Shown: piece after piece, positions 1-7,644 of the stretch | How positions within the stretch are numbered: the first letter of the stretch is position 1 | How the letters are laid out: each line of letters begins with the position of its first letter | DNA from: Alphaproteobacteria bacterium | GTDB lineage: Bacteria > Pseudomonadota > Alphaproteobacteria > Micropepsales > Micropepsaceae | Assembly (NCBI GenBank): GCA_021324545.1 | Contig: JAJPIX010000021.1 | Location: forward strand, 1 to 33,004 | Reading direction: 5' to 3' | DNA length: 33,004 nt | Made by a program: the position numbers and the translations under genes | The notes under the pieces: generated by a model | Told to the model about the DNA's origin: nothing | Databases searched by the model: none | What the model saw: the letters and a program-made list of their open reading frames with translations, nothing else

Positions 1-801
1 TTGGGGACGAGCGGCACGCTGCGGCGGACGTTCCTTTATTCCCTTGGCGTCGGGGTGGTGCTGGTCGCCATCGTCAACACCGTCAATGTCATCACCATCC
101 AGCACGACCAGCCGGTTCTGGGTCTTGCCGCCCCTGTCGTCTGGGAAGGCACGAGCTGGCTGTCGCTCATCCTGTTCTTCTGGATTCCCTGGATCGGCTA
201 CAGGCTTGCGCCGCCCTTCGGCCGGCCGCGCTGGCGGCTTCTTCTGCATCTGCCGGTCGCGCTCGCCTTTTCGCTGGCGCATGTGGGCGGATTTGTGCTG
301 TTGCGCAAGCTCATTTACCGGCTGGCGGGCAGCCACTATGCGTTCGGCGATTTTCTTTCCGGTTTCGGCTACGAAGTGCGGAAGGATTTGCTGGGCTATC
401 TTCTGTTTCTGGGGTGCTTTGCGCTGATCGAGCATCTGTTGCGCCAGCAGCAACTGATCGCAACGCCCGGACAGACGCTCACGTTCGACATCCGCGACGG
501 CGCGAAACTGACGCGCATCAGGCTGAACGAAGTGCTCGCGATCACGTCAGCCGGAAACTACGTCGAGTTCGTGCTGGCCGACGGGCGCCGGGTTCTGATG
601 CGCCGGCCGCTTTCGGCGCTCGAAAACGAGCTTGGCGGCCGCGGCTTTCTGCGCACGCATCGCTCCTGGCTGGTGAATGCCGCACAGGTGCGCGGCCTGA
701 AGCCCGAAGGCTCCGGCGATTATGCGGTGGAAGTGGGCCCGCTGACCGTTCCGCTTTCGCGCCGCTTTCCGCAGGCATTGGCGGCGCTGAAGGGCGGCTG
801 A
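1..801 (+). CDS. Membrane-anchored LytTR-family DNA-binding regulator (5' end may lie outside the window)
   Basis: About 266 residues. The first ~150 hold four hydrophobic segments (around 10-32, 50-70, 78-105 and 126-148), and residues ~155-266 form a LytTR DNA-binding domain with the usual 'tsaGNYVEF' strand, the 'LMRRPLSALE' stretch and the 'RTHRSWLVN' motif. Proteins of this layout lack a receiver domain and are thought to bind DNA from the membrane in response to an unknown signal. The frame is open to the first base, where a TTG could serve as start, so the true N-terminus may be upstream. Its stop is one base from the end of the convergent DUF1476 gene. The target genes cannot be told from the sequence. 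Confidence 0.85.
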   Translation: MGTSGTLRRTFLYSLGVGVVLVAIVNTVNVITIQHDQPVLGLAAPVVWEGTSWLSLILFFWIPWIGYRLAPPFGRPRWRLLLHLPVALAFSLAHVGGFVLLRKLIYRLAGSHYAFGDFLSGFGYEVRKDLLGYLLFLGCFALIEHLLRQQQLIATPGQTLTFDIRDGAKLTRIRLNEVLAITSAGNYVEFVLADGRRVLMRRPLSALENELGGRGFLRTHRSWLVNAAQVRGLKPEGSGDYAVEVGPLTVPLSRRFPQALAALKGG

Positions 802-802
802 G

Positions 803-1123
803 CTATTTCTTCACTTCCTTCTGCACCTGGTCGGCGGCTGTCATCAGCAGCTCTTCCATCGTGCGGCGGATCGTGTGGTCGGAAACGCTGGCCGGCAGGT
901 CGGCGCGGACCTTCCGGAACACATCCTCATCGCCCGGCTCCTCGAAATCGGCGGCCACAACCTCTTTGGCGTAGGCCTCGGCCGCGGCGCCGGACAGACC
1001 CTTTTGCCCCGCCGCCCACAGGCCCAGAAGCTTGTTGCGGCGGGCCATCACCTTGAAGCGCAGCTCCTCGTCATGCGCCCATTTCGCCTCGAATCCCTTC
1101 TTGCGCTCTTCAAAACCCGACAT
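803..1123 (-). CDS. DUF1476 domain-containing protein
   Basis: 106 residues, acidic and helical, starting MSGFEERKKGFEAKWAHDEE. This is the hallmark N-terminus of the alphaproteobacterial DUF1476 family, small proteins of unresolved role (one member acts as a zeta-type inhibitor of F1-ATPase in Paracoccus). I chose the ATG at 1123 because an AGAGG-like ribosome site sits a few bases upstream; another in-frame ATG at 1150 would add nine residues that do not resemble the family. It is divergent from purC, a gene pairing I recall as common in alphaproteobacteria. Which sub-branch (ATPase inhibitor or not) is not decided by what I can see. Confidence 0.9.
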   Translation of the reverse strand: MSGFEERKKGFEAKWAHDEELRFKVMARRNKLLGLWAAGQKGLSGAAAEAYAKEVVAADFEEPGDEDVFRKVRADLPASVSDHTIRRTMEELLMTAADQVQKEVKK

Positions 1124-1275
1124 TCCCGAAACCTCTTGAAAAACCGCCATTTCCGCCCCAAATCCAGGACGGACCACCGGACAATAGCGGGACGCACAGC
1201 TTTGCGCGACAGGCAGAGCCCTGCGGCTTCCGGAATCGTTGCCGCGCCCCTGCCCCTGCCCTAAATTCGACTTTC

Positions 1276-1316
1276 GACGGGGCGTCGACAGCGCCCCGTC
1301 TCGCGTTTTGACGCGA
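1276..1316 (+). promoter_or_regulatory. Two tandem perfect hairpins in the purC leader
   Basis: The first inverted repeat is GACGGGGCG (1276-1284) paired with CGCCCCGTC (1292-1300) across a 7-base loop. The second is TCGCGT (1301-1306) with ACGCGA (1311-1316) across TTTG. They abut each other, and the second ends right at the AAGGA ribosome site of purC. There is no T-run, so they do not look like a terminator. They may be a structured leader, an RNA-stability element, or operator half-sites; no known riboswitch class was recognised. Confidence 0.5.
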
Positions 1317-1327
1317 AGGAACATTCC

Positions 1328-2092
1328 ATGAAGCGCCGCCGGCAGATTTACGAGGGCAAGGCCAAGATCCTCTACGAAGGGCCGGAGCCCGGCACCCTGA
1401 TCCAGTATTTCAAGGACGACACCACCGCGTTCGACGCCACGAAAAAGGCGGTGCTCGACGGCAAGGGCGTGCTGAACAACCGCATCAGCGAATATCTGAT
1501 GGGCCAGCTCAACGCCATCGGCGTGCCCACCCATTTCGTGAAGCGGCTCAACATGCGCGAGCAGCTGGTGAAAGAGGTGGAGATCATTCCGCTGGAAGTG
1601 GTGGTGCGCAACGTGGCCGCCGGATCGCTGGCCAAGCGCCTCGGCATCGAGGAAGGCACGCCGCTGCCGCGCTCTATCATCGAGTACTACTACAAGAACG
1701 ACAAACTGCACGATCCCTGGGTCAGCGAGGAGCACATCACCGCCTTCGGCTGGGCGAGCCCGCAGGACCTCGACGACATCGTGAATCTTTCCATCCGCAT
1801 CAATGACTTTCTCTCGGGCCTTTTCCTCGGCGTCGGCATCAAGCTGGTGGACTTCAAGCTGGAGTTCGGGCGGCTTTGGGAAAACGACTATATGCGCATT
1901 GTGCTGGCCGATGAGATCAGCCCGGATTCCTGCCGGCTGTGGGACGCGAGCACCAACGAGAAGATGGACAAGGATCGCTTTCGCCGCGATCTCGGCGGGG
2001 TTGTGGAAGCCTACAGCGAAGTGGCGCGGCGGCTTGGCATCATGCCCGAATCGGGCCAGGGCGAAACCAAGGGCCCGGTGCTGGTGAAGTAG
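1328..2092 (+). CDS. purC: Phosphoribosylaminoimidazole-succinocarboxamide synthase (SAICAR synthetase)
   Basis: 254 residues, the normal bacterial length. The enzyme joins CAIR and aspartate, using ATP, to give SAICAR in purine synthesis. The start '[16 protein letters not shown]' is the nucleotide-binding N-terminus, and both family signatures are present: '[16 protein letters not shown]' and '[11 protein letters not shown]', followed by '[13 protein letters not shown]'. AAGGA lies 7 bases before the ATG. It heads the purC-purS-purQ-purL cluster, all on the same strand, although purS is 118 bp away across a palindromic element. Confidence 0.97.
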   Translation: MKRRRQIYEGKAKILYEGPEPGTLIQYFKDDTTAFDATKKAVLDGKGVLNNRISEYLMGQLNAIGVPTHFVKRLNMREQLVKEVEIIPLEVVVRNVAAGSLAKRLGIEEGTPLPRSIIEYYYKNDKLHDPWVSEEHITAFGWASPQDLDDIVNLSIRINDFLSGLFLGVGIKLVDFKLEFGRLWENDYMRIVLADEISPDSCRLWDASTNEKMDKDRFRRDLGGVVEAYSEVARRLGIMPESGQGETKGPVLVK

Positions 2093-2099
2093 TTTTTCC

Positions 2100-2188
2100 T
2101 TCCCCTGAAAGGGGGAGGCCGGCGCGGAACGCGCCGGGTGGGGGTCGGTGGCATGACCCCTCCCTGGCCCTCCCCTTTCAGGGGAGGG
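2100..2188. repeat. Palindromic intergenic element, CCTCCCC type (copy 1)
   Basis: A ~90 bp imperfect palindrome made of nested hairpins between purC and purS. The left end TTCCCCTGAAAGGGGGAGG is mirrored by the right end CCCTCCCCTTTCAGGGGAGG. In between are CCGGCGCG-GAA-CGCGCCGG and GGGGTC...GACCCC. Similar GC-rich palindromes with a CCTCCCC/GGGGAGG edge are frequent between genes of alphaproteobacteria. A second, related copy lies at 5512-5637. It is probably a REP/MITE-like non-autonomous element; no transposase is near. Confidence 0.75.
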
Positions 2189-2190
2189 AA

Positions 2191-2214
2191 ATGAATGGAG
2201 CGGCGGACGCATGA
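2191..2214 (+). other. Possible seven-codon leader peptide coupled to purS
   Basis: An ATG at 2191 follows the GGGGAGGG right edge of the palindromic element by 2 bases (3 from GGAGG). It reads M-N-G-A-A-D-A and stops at TGA 2212-2214, so its stop overlaps the purS start as ATGA. Such overlaps often allow translational coupling. The spacing is short and the peptide is tiny, so this is only a candidate. Confidence 0.3.
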
Positions 2215-2453
2215 AAGCGCGCGTGTTTGTGACGTTGAAGAACGGCGTTCTGGATCCGCAGGGCAAGGCCATCGGCCATGCGCTGAACGGCCTGGGCTTT
2301 GGCCAGGTCGGCGAGGTGCGTCAGGGCAAGGTGATCGATATTGAGCTCAACGAGCGCGATGAGGCCAAAGCCCGCGCCAGCGTGAAGGACATGTGCGAGA
2401 AGCTTCTCGCCAACACCATCATCGAGAAATACGAGATTGAGCTGAAGGGATGA
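2211..2453 (+). CDS. purS: Phosphoribosylformylglycinamidine synthase subunit PurS
   Basis: 80 residues, the usual PurS length. PurS is the small structural subunit that bridges PurQ and PurL in the three-part FGAM synthase and helps channel ammonia. Family features seen are 'ARVFVTLKNGVLDPQGKAI' at the start, 'QGKVIDIEL' in the middle and 'CEKLLANTIIEKYEIEL' at the end. GGAG at 2197-2200 is 10 bases before the ATG; a seven-codon frame with a stop overlapping this ATG could add coupling. purQ follows after a 160 bp gap filled by a second kind of palindromic element. Confidence 0.96.
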   Translation: MKARVFVTLKNGVLDPQGKAIGHALNGLGFGQVGEVRQGKVIDIELNERDEAKARASVKDMCEKLLANTIIEKYEIELKG

Positions 2454-2463
2454 GCACTCAGAT

Positions 2464-2590
2464 GTCATGGCCCGCGAATGCGGGCCACCCAGGTGACGCA
2501 AACATGGCTCTGATCATATTGAAGAACGTCGCGACCAAATTGGCAGTGTGCAGAACCAAACTGGATGGCCCGCACAAGGCGGGCCATGAC
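2464..2590. repeat. Palindromic intergenic element, GTCATGGCCCGC type (copy 1)
   Basis: A 127 bp element bounded by a perfect 12 bp inverted repeat, GTCATGGCCCGC at 2464-2475 and GCGGGCCATGAC at 2579-2590. Each end is itself a hairpin: TGGCCCGC-GAAT-GCGGGCCA on the left and TGGCCCGC-ACAAG-GCGGGCCA on the right. The interior is less GC-rich (around 2500-2560) and holds no gene. It separates purS from purQ. A diverged relative lies at 6321-6400. The form fits a REP-doublet or MITE. Confidence 0.8.
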
Positions 2591-2613
2591 AATCCTGGGT
2601 GCGAGGTGTTCCG

Positions 2614-3285
2614 GTGAAAACCGCCGTCATTGTTTTTCCCGCCTCCAATCGCGACCGCGACGCGGCCGTGGTGCTGGAGCAGGTGACGGGGCAGAAGCCC
2701 TATATGGTGTGGCATGCCGATTCCGAAGTGCCGTCCGATGTGAGCCTGATCGTCATTCCCGGCGGATTTTCTTACGGCGACTATCTGCGCTGCGGCGCGA
2801 TGGCGGCGCAAAGCCGCATCATGCGCGACGTGAAAGCGAAGGCCGAGAAAGGCGTGGCGGTCCTGGGCATCTGCAACGGCTTTCAGGTGCTGACGGAGTC
2901 CGGGCTTCTTCCCGGCGCGCTGATGCGCAATGCCGATCTGAAGTTCGTCAGCCGCGACGTGGGCGTGGTGGTGGAGGAAACGCAATCGGCCTTCACCCGC
3001 CGCTACAACAAGGGCGAACGCGTGGTTTATCCCGTGGCGCATGGGGAAGGAAATTACTATGCCGATCCCGAAACCATCGCGCGGCTGGAAGGCGAAGGCC
3101 GCGTGCTGTTCCGCTATGCGCCGGGCGAAAATCCGAACGGCTCGGTGAACGACATCGCCGGCATCCTGAACGAAAAGCGCAATGTGATGGGGCTGATGCC
3201 GCATCCGGAATGCGCCTGCGACCCGCTGCTGGGCGCGCCGGACGGGCTGCCCATGTTTCAGGGCCTTGTGGAAGCGCTGGGCTGA
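2614..3285 (+). CDS. purQ: Phosphoribosylformylglycinamidine synthase subunit PurQ (glutaminase)
   Basis: 223 residues. It is the class I glutamine amidotransferase that hydrolyses glutamine and passes ammonia to PurL in FGAM synthesis. The nucleophile is Cys87 in 'GICNGFQVL', and the His-Glu partners are in '[10 protein letters not shown]' near residue 200. The start is set at the GTG of 2614, giving [12 protein letters not shown] like other PurQ proteins, with a GAGG about 8 bases upstream. An in-frame GTG at 2599 would add five residues (MRGVP) not usual in the family. The stop touches the ATG of purL without a gap. Confidence 0.96.
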   Translation: MKTAVIVFPASNRDRDAAVVLEQVTGQKPYMVWHADSEVPSDVSLIVIPGGFSYGDYLRCGAMAAQSRIMRDVKAKAEKGVAVLGICNGFQVLTESGLLPGALMRNADLKFVSRDVGVVVEETQSAFTRRYNKGERVVYPVAHGEGNYYADPETIARLEGEGRVLFRYAPGENPNGSVNDIAGILNEKRNVMGLMPHPECACDPLLGAPDGLPMFQGLVEALG

Positions 3286-5493
3286 ATGAGCGAGCCCGCC
3301 AAAATCACGCCGGAGATTGTCCGGGAACACGGCCTTTCCGAAGCCGAATATGCGCGCATCAAGGAATTGATGGGGCGCGAGCCGACGTTCGTGGAGCTTG
3401 GCATCTTCAGCGTGATGTGGAGCGAGCATTGCTCCTACAAATCCACGCGCGTGCATCTGCGCCGCCTGCCGACAAAGGCGCCGTGGGTGATCCAGGGGCC
3501 GGGCGAAAATGCCGGCGTGATCGACATCGGCGATGGCGATGCGGCCATCTTCAAGATGGAATCGCACAACCATCCGAGCTTCATCGAGCCTTATCAGGGC
3601 GCGGCCACCGGCGTGGGCGGCATCATGCGCGACGTGTTTACGATGGGCGCGCGCCCCATCGCGATGATGAACGCGCTCAGATTCGGCGAGCCGGAACATC
3701 CCAAGACGCGCCATCTGGTGGAGGGCGTGGTGCGCGGCATCGGCGGCTATGGCAACTGCATGGGCGTGCCCACCGTCGGCGGCGAAGTGAATTTCCATCG
3801 CTCCTACAACGGCAACATCCTCGTCAACGCCATGTGCGTTGGCCTGGCCAAGACGAACAAAATCTTCAAGAGCGCGGCGAAAGGCGCAGGCAACCCCGTC
3901 GTCTATATCGGCTCCAAGACCGGCCGCGACGGAATTCACGGCGCGACCATGGCGAGCGCCGAATTCAACGAGGATGCGGAGGAAAAGCGCCCCACGGTTC
4001 AGGTGGGCGATCCCTTCACCGAAAAGCTGCTGCTGGAAGCCTGCCTGGAACTGATGGCGACGGATGCGATCATCGCCATTCAGGACATGGGGGCGGCGGG
4101 CCTCACCTCCTCGTCCGCCGAGATGGCGGACAAGGGCGGCAGCGGCATCGAGCTCAATCTCGATCATGTGCCCCAGCGCGAAGAAAACATGACAGCCTAC
4201 GAGATGATGCTGTCGGAATCGCAGGAGCGGATGCTGGCCGTGCTCAAGCCAGGGCGCGAAGCCGAAGCCGAGCGCATCTTCAGGAAATGGGAGCTCGATT
4301 TTGCGGTGATCGGGCGCACGACCGACACCGGCCGCCTGGTGGTGAAGCACAAGGGCAAGGTCGTGGCCGACATGCCGGTGCATGCGCTTTCCGAAGAGGC
4401 GCCCCGCTATGAGCGGCCTTTCACCAGACGCACACCGGCGCGCGGCAACCCGCCTTACGACAAATCCCGCCCCGTCATGGATTCGCTTGTGAAGCTTGTG
4501 GGATCGCCCGATCTCTGTTCGCGCCGCTGGGTGTGGGAACAATACGATCACACCGTCATGGCCGACACGGTGCAGAAGCCGGGCGGCGATGCGGCGGTTG
4601 TGCGCGTGCATGGCACGAACAAGGGCCTTGCCATCACCACCGACGTGACGCCGCGCTATTGCAGGGCCGATCCGTATGAAGGCGCCAAGCAGGCGGTGGC
4701 CGAAGCCTGGCGCAACATCACCGCGGTGGGCGCCCGCCCGCTCGCCGTGACCGACAACCTGAATTACGGCAATCCCGAAAAGCCCGAGATCATGGGCGAG
4801 ATTGCGTCGGGCGTGGACGGCATCGCGGAGGCTTGCCGTGCGCTCGATTTTCCCGTGATCGGCGGCAACTGCTCGCTTTACAACGAGACAAACGGCGAGG
4901 CGATTTTGCCCACGCCCGCCATCGGCGGCGTCGGCCTTCTGAAAGACGTGCATCGCATGGCCAAAATCGCCTTCCGGCGCGAAGGCGACGCCATCATGCT
5001 GATCGGCGAACCGAAGGGACATCTGGGACAGTCTCTCTATTTGCGCGAGATCGAAGGCAGGGAAGAAGGGGCTGCGCCGGCTGTCGATCTGGCGGCGGAA
5101 AAGAAGAACGGCGATTTCGTGCGCAAGCTGATCGAAGACGGCCATGTGGACACGGTGCATGACATTTCCGACGGCGGATTGCTGGTGGCGCTGGCCGAAA
5201 TGGCGATGGCCGGAAACATCGGCGCCGATGTGGGCGTTGCCGGCCTGCCCGATGCCATTCCCTTCTTCTTTGGCGAGGAACAGGGCCGCTATCTGATTGC
5301 CTGCCCGCCCGCTGAGGCCGACCGGATCGAGCAGCAGGCGCGCGAGGCCAACATCATCCACGCCATCATCGGCAAGACGATTGCTGCAAAAGTGTTGCGC
5401 GTGGAGCGCGAAGGCGAGATTGCGCTGTCGGCGCTGAAGGCCGCGCACGAAGGCTGGTTTCCGGACTACATCGCCAAACCGCACGCGAACTGA
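3286..5493 (+). CDS. purL: Phosphoribosylformylglycinamidine synthase subunit PurL
   Basis: 735 residues, typical of the small PurL that works with separate PurS and PurQ. It makes FGAM from FGAR, ATP and ammonia. Motifs seen: '[12 protein letters not shown]' near residue 45, '[21 protein letters not shown]' region near 95, '[15 protein letters not shown]' near 270, '[11 protein letters not shown]' near 490 and '[17 protein letters not shown]' near 625, which mark the two ATP-binding AIRS-type halves. It starts directly after the purQ stop, suggesting coupled translation. The next gene, bolA, is 149 bp downstream across a palindromic element. Confidence 0.97.
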   Translation: MSEPAKITPEIVREHGLSEAEYARIKELMGREPTFVELGIFSVMWSEHCSYKSTRVHLRRLPTKAPWVIQGPGENAGVIDIGDGDAAIFKMESHNHPSFIEPYQGAATGVGGIMRDVFTMGARPIAMMNALRFGEPEHPKTRHLVEGVVRGIGGYGNCMGVPTVGGEVNFHRSYNGNILVNAMCVGLAKTNKIFKSAAKGAGNPVVYIGSKTGRDGIHGATMASAEFNEDAEEKRPTVQVGDPFTEKLLLEACLELMATDAIIAIQDMGAAGLTSSSAEMADKGGSGIELNLDHVPQREENMTAYEMMLSESQERMLAVLKPGREAEAERIFRKWELDFAVIGRTTDTGRLVVKHKGKVVADMPVHALSEEAPRYERPFTRRTPARGNPPYDKSRPVMDSLVKLVGSPDLCSRRWVWEQYDHTVMADTVQKPGGDAAVVRVHGTNKGLAITTDVTPRYCRADPYEGAKQAVAEAWRNITAVGARPLAVTDNLNYGNPEKPEIMGEIASGVDGIAEACRALDFPVIGGNCSLYNETNGEAILPTPAIGGVGLLKDVHRMAKIAFRREGDAIMLIGEPKGHLGQSLYLREIEGREEGAAPAVDLAAEKKNGDFVRKLIEDGHVDTVHDISDGGLLVALAEMAMAGNIGADVGVAGLPDAIPFFFGEEQGRYLIACPPAEADRIEQQAREANIIHAIIGKTIAAKVLRVEREGEIALSALKAAHEGWFPDYIAKPHAN

Positions 5494-5511
5494 CACCCAG
5501 TGCCGATCGCC

Positions 5512-5637
5512 ACCTGCCCCCTGGGGGCGGGTCGAAAAATTCGAGCGCATGTGAAGAATTTTCGGGGCGGGGACCGCCGCTTTGTCCCCTCCCCGAATTG
5601 CCTGCGCAATTCGACCCTCCCCCAAGGGGAGGGTCAT
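5512..5637. repeat. Palindromic intergenic element, CCTCCCC type (copy 2)
   Basis: A 126 bp imperfect palindrome between purL and bolA. The left end (CCCCCTGGGGGCGGGTCGAA) mirrors the right end (TTCGACCCTCCCCCAAGGGG). It contains GAATTGC-CTGC-GCAATTC (7 bp stem) and CCCTCCCC-CAA-GGGGAGGG (8 bp stem). It shares its edges with the copy at 2100-2188 but has a different core. Its last bases provide the GGAGGG in front of the bolA ATG at 5643. Confidence 0.75.
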
Positions 5638-5642
5638 CGGTT

Positions 5643-5888
5643 ATGATCATCCCCATGCCCATGCCGGCCGCCGAAATCGAGAAGTTGATCAAGGCCGCGT
5701 TTCCAGACGCGGAGGTGACGATGACCGCGCTGGCCGAAGACAACGATCACTGGGCGGCGATGGTGGTGTCATCCGCCTTCAAGGGCAAAAGCCGCGTGCA
5801 GCAGCATCAGATGGTGTACGACGCGCTCAAAGGCCGCATGGGCGGGCAGCTTCACGCGCTGTCGCTGCAAACGGCGGCGAAGGACTAG
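5643..5888 (+). CDS. bolA: BolA family protein
   Basis: 81 residues. BolA-like proteins bind monothiol glutaredoxins through a shared [2Fe-2S] cluster and take part in iron handling and cluster transfer. The signature 'AFKGKSRVQQHQMVYDALKGRM' region (residues ~40-61) carries the conserved His of the family, and the 'LIKAAFPDAEV' helix opens the fold. I place the start at 5643 because GGAGGG at 5628-5633 is 9 bases upstream; an ATG at 5655 (MPMPAAEIEK) has no ribosome site but fits family N-termini equally well. grxD follows after 57 bp, the usual partner order. Confidence 0.93.
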   Translation: MIIPMPMPAAEIEKLIKAAFPDAEVTMTALAEDNDHWAAMVVSSAFKGKSRVQQHQMVYDALKGRMGGQLHALSLQTAAKD

Positions 5889-5945
5889 CGAACTTGACGC
5901 TTCGCCCGGCGTTGCTTACGTGAACGACATCAAAACGAGGCCGCC

Positions 5946-6281
5946 ATGTCCCAGTCCGTCCATGACCGCATCCAGAGCGAGGTTTCCGGCAATGACGTGC
6001 TCCTGTTCATGAAAGGCACGCCGGTGTTTCCGCAATGCGGGTTTTCCGCCGCGGTGGTGGGTATCCTGTCCAACCTGGGCGTGAAGTTCAAAGCCATCGA
6101 CGTGCTGAAAGACCCCGAAATCCGTCAGGGCATCAAGGAATTCTCCAACTGGCCCACCATCCCCCAGCTATATGTGAAGGGCGAATTCGTGGGCGGCTGC
6201 GATATCGTGCGCGAGATGTATGAAGCAGGCGAACTTCAGCCCTTCTTCGCGCAAAAGGGCATTGCGCTGGAACGCGCCTGA
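5946..6281 (+). CDS. grxD: Monothiol glutaredoxin, CGFS type (Grx4/GrxD)
   Basis: 111 residues, normal for a single-domain CGFS glutaredoxin. It assembles and relays [2Fe-2S] clusters with glutathione and BolA. The active site CGFS is at Cys31 ('[11 protein letters not shown]'), with '[20 protein letters not shown]' supplying the cis-Pro glutathione site. GAGG lies 7-8 bases before the ATG. It is the last gene of the pur-bolA-grxD run; a hairpin-rich repeat lies 40 bp downstream and may end transcription. Confidence 0.97.
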   Translation: MSQSVHDRIQSEVSGNDVLLFMKGTPVFPQCGFSAAVVGILSNLGVKFKAIDVLKDPEIRQGIKEFSNWPTIPQLYVKGEFVGGCDIVREMYEAGELQPFFAQKGIALERA

Positions 6282-6320
6282 AGCGGCGTTGCCCCGGATT
6301 GAGCCAATAACTCTGTGATC

Positions 6321-6400
6321 GTCATCGCCCGCTTTATGCGGGCGGCGGTCCGCTTTTCTTTTGAACGAAAGCGGGTTGCCCGGACAAGCCGGGCAATGAC
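6321..6400. repeat. Palindromic intergenic element, GTCAT-nGCCCG type (copy 2)
   Basis: An 80 bp element with ends GTCATCGCCCG and CGGGCAATGAC, related to the edges of 2464-2590. It has three hairpins: CGCCCGC-TTTAT-GCGGGCG, CCGCTTT...AAAGCGG around a T-rich loop, and TTGCCCGG-ACAAG-CCGGGCAA. It sits between the 3' ends of grxD and the convergent nitroreductase gene, so it may also serve as a two-way terminator. Confidence 0.7.
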
Positions 6401-6416
6401 GGCGTATGGTTTCCGT

Positions 6417-7604
6417 TCAGGCGCGCAGCACATCCGCAAGCGGCCGGCGCGGGCTTGCCGGCGCCTCTTCCATCGGCACGCCGAGGCGAAACACAAAAGT
6501 CGGCTCCCAGCCCGGAAGCTTCGCAAATTTCGCAAGCTCGCCCGCATAGACGTCGCGCCGCCCCAGCATGGCATTGCGGTCCATGCATTCCACCGGCTGG
6601 TTCATCGGCTGGGCGGCAAGCTTCAGCGATGTCGCCGACAGATGCATGAGCTGCCAGCATTGGCCGGCGGTCAGCGCGGTGGCCATGTCGAACCGGTCCT
6701 TCACCAGAAGCATGCCGAAGACGGGCGCGGTCGCGACCTGCGTGTCGCGGGTCATCGAAAGCCATGCGCTGTCCGCCGATGAGGCGCCCAGATCGGGCAG
6801 CATCTTGGCGGCCATCCGCATGACCGGGGAGGCGCCCGAAGCATCGACCGTGATGCCGTCGCGGCGTTCGTTCACCTCATCGAGGCCCGCGCGAAACCAG
6901 CGCGCGCTGTCATTCGACATGTCCCTGTCGTCAATGATGCGCTGCGTGGCTTCCACGATCAGCGAGCCGAACTCCTTGCGCGCACCGGGATCGGTGATAA
7001 ACGCGACGGCGACATTCTGCTGCTGCGCCGGGGAGATGATGGCGTCCAGCACCACGCGCGCGATCCTGCGCCCGGGATCATAGGCGAAACGGTTTGTGTG
7101 CCGCCGCGGAATCGATGCCGCCAGCAGCTGAAGCCGTGGCGTTGTCTGGCCCGTGCGGACAAAGCCGATGCGGGTCACCAGCATTGCCGCATCGGGCGGC
7201 GACAGCGCGAGCCTTCCGGCGGTCACCTCGTAACGGTTGACGGAATAGCCGCTGACGCTGGCCGCCATCAGGAGATTGGCGATTGCCGCGCCGACGCTGA
7301 GCTGCATTTCGCGGCGGAACGGATCGAAGGTCCCGAGATTGCGCGCGCGGTCGGCATAAACATCCACGCCATCCGCATGCAGGCCGAAGAGCCAGGGCTG
7401 GGTGTCATGTGCATTCGCGGCCAGCACCGCGGCGCGCACCGCGCCCTTCAGCCCTTCGGCTGCCGGCGCCGGCCATTCGGCCCATGGCGCATAAGCCGGC
7501 CCCTCGCCGCTCGAAAAGACGCCGCGCTCCCAGGCGCGATAGCCCAAACCGGCAACGGCCGCAGCCGCAACGCCGCCGCCCAACACCCAACGCCTTGTCG
7601 TCAT
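6417..7604 (-). CDS. Tat-exported Acg-family nitroreductase-like FMN oxidoreductase
   Basis: 395 residues. The N-terminus MTTRRWVLGGGVAAAAVAGLGY has a twin-arginine pair (R4, R5) before a hydrophobic core, as in Tat signals. The rest resembles the Acg branch of nitroreductases: 'LAANAHDTQPWLFGL' near 62-76 is the FMN-binding start, and 'QCWQLMHLSATSLKLAAQPMNQPVE' region near 320-345 is the matching late motif. Acg-type proteins bind or sequester flavin, or reduce nitro compounds; the substrate is unknown. It is third in a leftward run after an NTF2-like secreted protein and a GST, with 40 bp between GST and this gene. The family call rests on motif recall. Confidence 0.82.
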   Translation of the reverse strand: MTTRRWVLGGGVAAAAVAGLGYRAWERGVFSSGEGPAYAPWAEWPAPAAEGLKGAVRAAVLAANAHDTQPWLFGLHADGVDVYADRARNLGTFDPFRREMQLSVGAAIANLLMAASVSGYSVNRYEVTAGRLALSPPDAAMLVTRIGFVRTGQTTPRLQLLAASIPRRHTNRFAYDPGRRIARVVLDAIISPAQQQNVAVAFITDPGARKEFGSLIVEATQRIIDDRDMSNDSARWFRAGLDEVNERRDGITVDASGASPVMRMAAKMLPDLGASSADSAWLSMTRDTQVATAPVFGMLLVKDRFDMATALTAGQCWQLMHLSATSLKLAAQPMNQPVECMDRNAMLGRRDVYAGELAKFAKLPGWEPTFVFRLGVPMEEAPASPRRPLADVLRA

Positions 7605-7629
7605 GTCCTATCCGCCCCGGGACGCCCCG

Positions 7630-7643
7630 CCGCTATATAGCGG
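7630..7643. promoter_or_regulatory. Perfect 14 bp palindrome CCGCTATATAGCGG in front of the nitroreductase gene
   Basis: The palindrome lies in the 40 bp gap between the GST stop and the nitroreductase start. Its AT core contains TATATA, so on the minus strand it could overlap a -10 element and be an operator; it could also be chance. No matching site was noticed upstream of the first gene of the run. Confidence 0.35.
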
Positions 7644-7644
7644 A

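Noticed and set aside
1124..2272. Upstream extension of the DUF1476 frame on the minus strand
   Set aside because: The extra ~380 residues are antisense to purC and to the palindromic element; the family start is MSGFEERKKG with its own ribosome site.
2458..5637. Very long open frame on the minus strand opposite purS-purQ-purL
   Set aside because: It is antisense to well-recognised pur genes, shows His/Arg/Ala-rich noise typical of GC-rich shadow frames and matches no family.
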